Assembly (NCBI GenBank): GCA_004764695.1
Contig: SMSO01000008.1
Span: 285,001 to 349,000 of the forward strand
DNA length: 64,000 nucleotides
Direction: 5' to 3'
From: Schizochytrium sp. TIO01
Taxonomy: Eukaryota; Sar; Bigyra; Thraustochytrida; Thraustochytriidae
Every line of letters starts with the position of its first letter. Position 1 is the first letter of the stretch. A model generated the notes under the pieces. That model saw only the letters and a program-made list of their open reading frames with translations. It ran no database searches and had not been told where the DNA came from. The translations under genes and the position numbers were made by a program. Of this stretch, positions 57,668 to 64,000 are shown one piece after another.

Positions 57668-59753
57668 TTGAAGACATAACTAACTAGCATGGATATGCAC
57701 AGCCTACATAATTACAAATTACTTTTAACCAAAACAGCACACAGAGCGAAACTCGTTCATTTCAACGCCAAGCTCATTTCTCGTGCACGAGGTATGCAGG
57801 ACCGCGTCCAGCTGGGACTGGCTGTTCCTTCTCGCGGTTCGGTCTTGAGGTTGAGATTGCCAGGCCATTTCGAGGCACGCGGAGCAAGTCTTCCCCACAA
57901 CAACTGTGACTGGGAACTGAGTTCGTTCCCGCCTGAGCGACGACTCCACTGCCCCTACCGCTGCCTACCTGGGTGCTACTGCCTTTCCAACGAGTCTACG
58001 ATCAACTTCTATTCATTCATTTAGTTTTAAAATTAATTTATTTAGTTTTCACATTTATTTATTTATTTAGTTAGTTAGTTTATGTATTTAGTTTATGCAC
58101 TTAATTTATCTGTTTCCCCCCGAATTCTTCGATTTCTTCACGAATTCGCCCATGAACTTGAACATCGCCAAAACCCATTCGCTCGCGCACGTTCTCGTTT
58201 TAAAAGGCGCCTTAGAAGAAGAAGAAGAAGAAGAAGCCAGCCACAGCTTCCTCCCTCCCCACAGAAGCTTTTCCTTGGTCCTGCTCGCGGATAGAAGCAA
58301 AGAAATAAAGTACTGAACGCGTCTCGAGCCAATCAAATTGAAAAGGCCGCTCGTCTCCGCGAGGACCGCCCTCCACAGATGAAGAAGTCTCGTGTTGAAG
58401 CGGCGAGGAGGACCGCGCGTCGCGAAAGCGGAGGCTAGCTAGGTTTCAAGCTAGGTTCCACGGGCGCGAGGGCGATTGAGCAAGTGGACTGACTGATTGA
58501 CTGACTGACTGTTTAGGCTCCATAAGTATTTGCAGCGGCAGTAAAGTAAAGTTCAAGTTTTAATGATGATGGGGTTAAAAATAAAATATTAATTTGTTGT
58601 TGATTTAAACTAATTGACAATTGAAAAGCCAATATCGTATTGAAACAAAAAAGTAAAAAAGTAAATGAATAAAGTAAATAAATAAAATAAACATATTGTG
58701 AACTTTTTCATCTTCTTTGAGATGACAGGCGAACTGGGCATCGAGATGGAAATAAATGAAATAAGCAAGCTCTGGCCTCACTTACTTACTTGTGCTTCCT
58801 GATGTGAGGCAAACCAGTGCTAACCAGATAAATCATTTGTGAAATTGGGAAGAAGAGACCAACGTTGCTTGTAAAAGGGCAATCTACAACATGAATGAAA
58901 GGCACACTGTTCCCTCACTCTCTATCTAAGTACGACTACAACGTCCTCTTCTAGCTCGGTAACGTGCACTTTGGCGCTCACTTCGCGTCTCGCGGCTGCA
59001 AGTGAAACAAATAAGGTGTTACAAGTGAACTTTTATTCGGCACAAGTAGAGTATATGCATGTAAAGTGGAGTATTAGCCAGAACAAGTGCAGCAAACGGT
59101 CGCCTCGCCAGTCTCCTCTGAAGAGAAGAGACGGAAAGGAAGTTGGATGGTTTAGTTAGTGAGTTAGTGAGTTAGTTAGGTGATGCAAGAAAAGAACGGT
59201 CGCTCGAATGGGACAAAAGAACTCAGAGTACCAGCTGCTTAAAGTTATTGGGTGATGTGGTGGTAATCAGCGTTGATGTCAGGTACAGTGAGGGAATGGA
59301 AGGCGGCCATTTCGAAGAGCTAAGCCTTTGGTGACTTGCTTTAATTGCCGTTGTTCGCGTGGACCATAAGTTGCTTTTCATGTTTTTGTTTTTGTTTATT
59401 TAAAACACCTTTTTTATAATGTGTAACTATAAATAAATTTTAGAGAAAGTTTATTTATATCGAAGTTCAGGCACATAGCACATATAATGATTGTTGTTAT
59501 TCTTTGGAAAAGATCTCTGGATGTGATTCCTATTTTGGTTTAACCTGTCGCGTGCTGAGCACTCACGAATTGTATGTTCAATCCATACTTGAGAGTACCT
59601 CTGCGCAGGTATACACGTGTTTTGATGATTCCTTCGAATGATAACTCCGAGCTGGGCTGGAATTTTGACAAATCATAACTGGTCATAACTCCCTTCTTTC
59701 ATCTTCTGATAGAAAACTAAAGAGAAATTAATTGTTTATTTGTTTTCTTTCTA
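57668..59753. other. Intergenic, upstream of bZIP copy 4
   Basis: It contains a TTTA/TTAG-rich stretch (about 58022-58105), an AGA repeat (about 58216-58236) and AT-rich sequence at about 58545-58700. The short ORFs have no domain. No RNA gene seen. Confidence 0.5.
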
Positions 59754-59984
59754 ATGCAGAAAAGAACACAAAAGGAATTAGAAAGAAACCACGAAAAGCA
59801 AAGCCGCAACACTTCCGAAGAAGACGCTTCGCTGCAGAACACTGCCGTTCGCGCGGTCACGCGGCCGGGAACTCCGGAACTCGCTGGGGAGGGGCTTCGG
59901 AGAAGCCCTCGCACCAATTGTCCTTCGTCCTCGACCTCTTTGACGGCGAGTCTTGCTCTCCAAGTCTCGTCTTCGTCATCTTAG
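59754..59984 (+). promoter_or_regulatory. Upstream ORF before bZIP copy 4
   Basis: An ATG-started 76-codon frame (MQKRTQKELERNHEKQ...) ends at TAG 59982-59984, 60 nt before the ATG of bZIP copy 4. No other ATG lies between. If it lies within the leader, it would be a non-overlapping uORF of the kind that controls GCN4 and ATF4. Whether it is transcribed is unknown. Confidence 0.3.
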
Positions 59985-60044
59985 TCGTGTTCTTTGCCAA
60001 AGTAGGTCTCCAGCCTAAGTTGACATAACCTTGGCGCCAAGGAG

Positions 60045-61451
60045 ATGTTTGCGAATGGCTATGAGGAACGCGTGGGCGTGAGGGACTACGTTTTCGCTGC
60101 TCTGGATGAGTCAAGTGCCATCGCCTTCCTCGACGATCCCTGGTTGCACGCTGCGAGACCAGAGGATGCGGCAAGTCGATCGTCAGGAGCACACAGCAAG
60201 TCTAGCAGCGAAGATGCTTCGGGACTCACGAGTTGTGTGCAAATTGGAAATGCTGAGGACGATGACATTGATCTTGGTGGTACCCAAGGTGATAGGCAAA
60301 AACGTAATGCAGAGGCCTGCCGAAAAAGTCGCCGGAAACGCAAAGCTGCAATGGAAAATCTGCGTAAACGCAACGAAGAACTAGAAGAGGCTCGTGACGT
60401 CTATCTCGAGCGCATTGCAGAGCTGCAGCTCGAGCTCGGGTCGCTTCAACACGGAACTAGCGTGGACATCGCTCGGGAAAATGAATTGCTTAGGGCCGAG
60501 ATCAACAAGCATAAGGCATCGATTGCGAGAATCTTAAGAGCCACACAGAAAGCCCCAGAAATGCTGCATGAAGAACGAATCAGGCTCCTAGAAACCGGCA
60601 TTGAAAATAGTCTTGGGCAAATCCTTGGACTCACACACGTATCTTCAGGATGGCCAATGCTGCCTGTGTACAAGTCAGACCTCGGCATCGAGGCATTTGC
60701 ACGACAGCAGTTCTTTCCGGAAAACGTGCCTGTTGACGAAATGAAGCGCTGGAGTGCTCGAATCGACTTCTGTAATTTGCCTGTCGAGGCAAGAGATATT
60801 CATGAACAACTCTGGAACGCAGAAATTAATCCTGAAGAAAAGAAAAAAATCCACGAGGGTGACTGGTGTGATGGTGTAAAGCGTACTGTCGAGGCATTTC
60901 CCGTGCTTGACAACCAGCCCGATATCAGGAGGGCTTTTGGAAATCGGCTGGTGTTTACCAAGTATACTGAAACCGCTGCAGATGACCCTGGCCCAACTGA
61001 CTTTATCACCATGCGTTGCAGTAACACAAGGGCAACGAAGGTCCTCGTACCACGCGCGATCCTCCCAGACGATCAGGAGTGTCTTTCCTTGCAACAGGTA
61101 TATGATGAGCAGCCTGAGGGCACGCGCAGTTGTTATGTAACTTCAACAACAGAATTCACCAAAGACTTGCTTCGCGCAAGACTTTTGCCGACCGTCAATG
61201 ATTATTCAAAAACTGGTCTCATCTGGGGATACACCTGTGTTCCATGTGAGCCTGCCATCGATGGCACCCCGCGCTGTCACGTCATTCTCATCTTCTCTGC
61301 AATGCTTGGCCACCTGAGCCACATGGATGGTGCGGAACATCTAATGCCGCAGAACGGATCTCTCCCGCCAAACTGGGAGCGTTTCATGGACTATAATGTT
61401 GCTGCAATTCATGATCGAGTCTCAAAGGTGTTTGAAATTCATCAGATGTGA
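60045..61451 (+). CDS. bZIP transcription factor, family copy 4
   Basis: 468 residues, starting at the first in-frame ATG. Asn88 begins N-A-E-A-C-R-K-S-R, close to the C/EBP form N-x2-A-V-R-K-S-R with Val replaced by Cys. Zipper core residues are L, L, Y, L and L, with a conserved Asn at the first inner a position (+22). The helix after the zipper (TSVDIARENELLRAEINKHK) and the segment EERIRLLETGIENSLGQILG are very close to copy 1. The C-terminal region contains CVPCEPAIDGTPRCHVILIFS, then NGSLPPNWERFM before a terminal helix. The LPPNW step is like the proline-containing turn before the last helix of START domains. Predicted nuclear regulator. Confidence 0.9.
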   Translation: MFANGYEERVGVRDYVFAALDESSAIAFLDDPWLHAARPEDAASRSSGAHSKSSSEDASGLTSCVQIGNAEDDDIDLGGTQGDRQKRNAEACRKSRRKRKAAMENLRKRNEELEEARDVYLERIAELQLELGSLQHGTSVDIARENELLRAEINKHKASIARILRATQKAPEMLHEERIRLLETGIENSLGQILGLTHVSSGWPMLPVYKSDLGIEAFARQQFFPENVPVDEMKRWSARIDFCNLPVEARDIHEQLWNAEINPEEKKKIHEGDWCDGVKRTVEAFPVLDNQPDIRRAFGNRLVFTKYTETAADDPGPTDFITMRCSNTRATKVLVPRAILPDDQECLSLQQVYDEQPEGTRSCYVTSTTEFTKDLLRARLLPTVNDYSKTGLIWGYTCVPCEPAIDGTPRCHVILIFSAMLGHLSHMDGAEHLMPQNGSLPPNWERFMDYNVAAIHDRVSKVFEIHQM

Positions 61452-62528
61452 GACCACACTTCCACGTCTGAAAGCACCGTGGAGCTTAATGTTTGTTTCC
61501 AAGCCTCACCTTATTATCACGCAACACTCATTCGTTCCTGTGCCCTGATTTGCGCGAATGGCCACTTCAGCTCTCTTCTCATATAGCTCGTTCTTCTACA
61601 GATCTGCATCTCCTCTTGTTTAGTCCCATAGCGACTACAGCAAGATTATTCTGAGCTTGTTCTTTCTCGGTCCGTGTGCTCACAATGTACTTTTATCCTT
61701 CTGGTGCGCGGAGGCTGATCGAAGGCGAAGAACAATATTTTCCCCTCGCATGCACCATTTGTCTAGATTTATCTTGACAGACATATCGGTGCAGCAATTA
61801 CGGCGAGAGCCTTACGGTTTAATCTTTATTTTTTAATTCTGCCGTTCTAACAAACTGTTCCCTTAGCCTTTACCTTCAGCAATCATCATTATTACTTTGA
61901 CCAAATCTTCTGATACTATAGTTTATTGATCTACAGATTAATTGTGCACAATTTTCGTCATATTTTAGGTTCATGGAGTCCAAAAATGTTAAGAATAGAA
62001 TATTAGAACCTGAGAGTTATCAACAATCAAACATGAGGGTGTGCCACTGCTCCAACTCAAACGAAAGCATATTATGGTTCCCGCGTTCCCACAGCAAATA
62101 TTTATGCTCCACAATCCTTTAGCCAGCCAACTTTGAACACAAGATTGTAATGAAACAGTTGATGTCTCAACAGACCTAGGCTATTTTCTATATGCCATGC
62201 TCAAGTCACGATGTCAGAGAGCTCTAGATGTTAATAAGTGCAAAGTGGGATTTGGCATTAATAGCATTCGATCTCATTTTGTTTTTGTTTCTTTAGAAAT
62301 ATTGTTGGGTCAGGGCTTTCGCGTAGCTTAATTAGCTTCTTCTCAAACAAACAAATGTTCTATGTATATGTACGGTAACCTAGCACCATTAAACTAAATA
62401 TGTGGAACATTATTGTAATTTGATTATCTTGGCTCTTGGCTTTGGGAAAGAGCAGGAGCGTTTAAACAATACTGATTAGGGTGCAATGTGTAAATTCTTT
62501 ATTAGGGTTTCTGGTAGAATTTGCTAGC
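61452..62528. other. Intergenic between bZIP copies 4 and 5
   Basis: About 1.1 kb, the shortest gap in the array. It is AT-rich without microsatellites or a supported gene. It must hold the terminator of copy 4 and the promoter of copy 5. Confidence 0.5.
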
Positions 62529-62615
62529 ATGACGAATAGAGAAGAATCGCGTGCTCGTTCACAGCACGTTCTACCTTGCCAAAGACTAAACAAAGAACCT
62601 GACAACTACTTTTGA
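62529..62615 (+). promoter_or_regulatory. 28-codon uORF abutting bZIP copy 5
   Basis: ATG at 62529 opens a 28-codon frame (MTNREESRARS...) ending at TGA 62613-62615. The bZIP ATG follows only 2 nt later at 62618. Such tight spacing would make normal scanning to the main ATG depend on leaky scanning past the uORF, or on very short-range reinitiation. It is a candidate translational control element. Confidence 0.45.
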
Positions 62616-62617
62616 TC

Positions 62618-64000
62618 ATGGGAGACCTTCACGCACTCGACAGTCTACTTTCTCAGCCCAACTTGAGCCCTCAAGAAGTCTCGTGGCGAGGCATGCAGAA
62701 TATGAAACACGTATTAACAGCACCCTTGCCCCAAGATGAAGATGGCACCAGACTCATCGACTTCTCACAAACAGATCCTCTCTTAATTGAGGGTGATCTG
62801 GATGGGTTTTGGGACAATGATTTCGCAAGTGACATCCCCATCTCAAGACAGCAGAACTCAGCACCAGTGATTGCACCAACTGCAACGAGACTCAGGGGAT
62901 ACATGGTACCAATACCGAAAACCTCATCTGAAGAAAAGGGCCACAACGTGCCAATCAAAGTCGCACAGAATAATGAAGGCAAGAACAATGATTCGTGTAC
63001 CACATTGGCTGCAAGTAAGCGTAATGCTGATGCGTGCCGTCGCAACCGGCTAAAACGCAAGGCTGACGAGGATAATCTTCGCAAGAGAAATGAAGAATTG
63101 GAGCAGAACCGGGGTTTCTTTCTTCATCGCATCGCAGAACTGCGATTTCAGGTTGATGTTTTACGCATGGCAGGTTCCGTTGACTTGCGCAGAGAAAATG
63201 ATCTTCTTAGGGCTGAAATAAGGAGGCACAAAGCTTATCTAAAGGATGTGGTGCAAGTAGTAAAAAAACATCCTCGTATCTTACTTGAAGAGAAGGCAAG
63301 GCTCCTGCAGTCGTGTCTTGATGACTGCATGTCACAAGTAATTGGTCTTACATACCATTCAAGGCAGTGGGCTCGGCTCCACACAATTCGTCGTGGCAAC
63401 CTTTCGATGAATATTTACTATGATATGCTACCCAAAAACGTTCCTCTTAGTGAGGTAAAGCGGATCAATCTTAGATACGAAGTTTTGAATGCTCCTGCTT
63501 CTGCAAAAACCTTTCACCACGTTTTGAGGATGTTCGACGACAACAATACGCAGAACAACCGATTAAAGGAGATTGCTGAAGCAGAAGTATGCTCACGCTG
63601 GCAGGTCAATCAACTCGTATCTCCTGAACTTGAAGAGACCCTTGCTGTGTTGTCTCCTGAAGGCAATGTACAGATCTCCACCTATTCTGAACATCAAGAT
63701 GATAAGGCCCGGATACAAACAACGGTGATTGCCTGTTCTTTGGAGGAAAGAAAGAAGCTTGTACCTCAAGCCCTTTTTGAGAAACATGAGGAAGATATTG
63801 TGAGGTGTAATATTATTGGACGCATGTCAAGTGAAGTTGTGCCTGTTTATATGCACGGGATGACGAATTGCGACAAAGAGTTAGCACAGGCGAGGATTCC
63901 CTTTCAAACTAGTGCAGAGGTGAACTTCACCAAGGGCCATATAATTGTTCCCCATCCTGACGATCCGAACGCATGTCACGTGATTGCCGTTTCAACAATC
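62618..64000 (+). CDS. bZIP transcription factor, family copy 5 (3' end outside window)
   Basis: 461 codons are visible and the frame is open at the window edge; by comparison with the other copies about 55-90 C-terminal residues are missing. The N-terminus (MGDLHALDSLLSQPN) is acidic and leucine-containing, like copy 1. Asn136 begins N-A-D-A-C-R-R-N-R, so the usual Ser before the invariant Arg is Asn, unique among the five. Zipper core residues are L, L, F, L and L. The family C-terminal region is recognisable (EEKARLLQSCL, VPLSEVKRINLR, GHIIVPHPDDPNACHVIAVS) but is the most diverged of the set. The ATG at 62618 is preceded by a uORF ending 2 nt upstream. Confidence 0.9.
   Translation, partial: MGDLHALDSLLSQPNLSPQEVSWRGMQNMKHVLTAPLPQDEDGTRLIDFSQTDPLLIEGDLDGFWDNDFASDIPISRQQNSAPVIAPTATRLRGYMVPIPKTSSEEKGHNVPIKVAQNNEGKNNDSCTTLAASKRNADACRRNRLKRKADEDNLRKRNEELEQNRGFFLHRIAELRFQVDVLRMAGSVDLRRENDLLRAEIRRHKAYLKDVVQVVKKHPRILLEEKARLLQSCLDDCMSQVIGLTYHSRQWARLHTIRRGNLSMNIYYDMLPKNVPLSEVKRINLRYEVLNAPASAKTFHHVLRMFDDNNTQNNRLKEIAEAEVCSRWQVNQLVSPELEETLAVLSPEGNVQISTYSEHQDDKARIQTTVIACSLEERKKLVPQALFEKHEEDIVRCNIIGRMSSEVVPVYMHGMTNCDKELAQARIPFQTSAEVNFTKGHIIVPHPDDPNACHVIAVSTI

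Noticed and set aside
61452-62528. Short coding-looking stretch near 62150-62330
   Set aside because: About 58 codons without ATG context or recognisable motif; not distinguishable from chance.

Overview
The window looks like nuclear DNA of a unicellular eukaryote. The large genes have long uninterrupted reading frames in the standard code, and they encode typically eukaryotic proteins: an R2R3 Myb, a PDZ-containing RhoGEF and basic leucine zipper (bZIP) factors. Between them lie long gene-poor stretches full of simple-sequence repeats. A stramenopile, possibly a thraustochytrid, is my best guess from the intron-poor genes and the style of the bZIP proteins. No marker gene here proves it.

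Layout. 1 to about 16.3 kb: no convincing gene, but a dense field of microsatellites (GAAA/TTTC, GAA/TTC, CAGA, AATC, GAAT and others). One short minus-strand stretch near 5.1-5.3 kb has coding-like codon use. 16.5-28.5 kb: three plus-strand genes, an R2R3 Myb factor, a 928-residue protein of unknown function and a 991-residue RhoGEF (PH-PDZ-DH-PH). 30.07-33.77 kb: a decayed Ty1/copia retrotransposon. 35.6-64 kb: five plus-strand bZIP genes of one family, the last cut by the window edge. Between the bZIP genes are another microsatellite field (about 39-47.5 kb), an AT-rich locus with two unrecognised, apparently broken genes (50.1-52.4 kb) and a Ty3/gypsy relic (about 52.67-53.08 kb).

The bZIP array is the most interesting content. 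Every copy has a basic region of the form N-A-[E/D]-A-[C/S]-R-[R/K]-[S/N]-R, a five-heptad zipper with an aromatic residue at the third core position, a second conserved helix, and about 300 residues of a shared C-terminal region. That region ends in a strand-turn-helix arrangement reminiscent of START-type ligand-binding domains (inference only). Three of the five copies have an ATG-initiated upstream ORF close to or overlapping the main start. One copy has a perfect 14-bp palindrome centred on GACGTC about 50 bp upstream of its ATG. Together these suggest a locally expanded family of transcription factors, possibly ligand-responsive, translationally controlled and autoregulated.

All eight confident genes lie on the plus strand. 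Several apparent long ORFs lack an ATG, so I moved starts to the first plausible ATG where needed. Counts and composition statements were made by eye.
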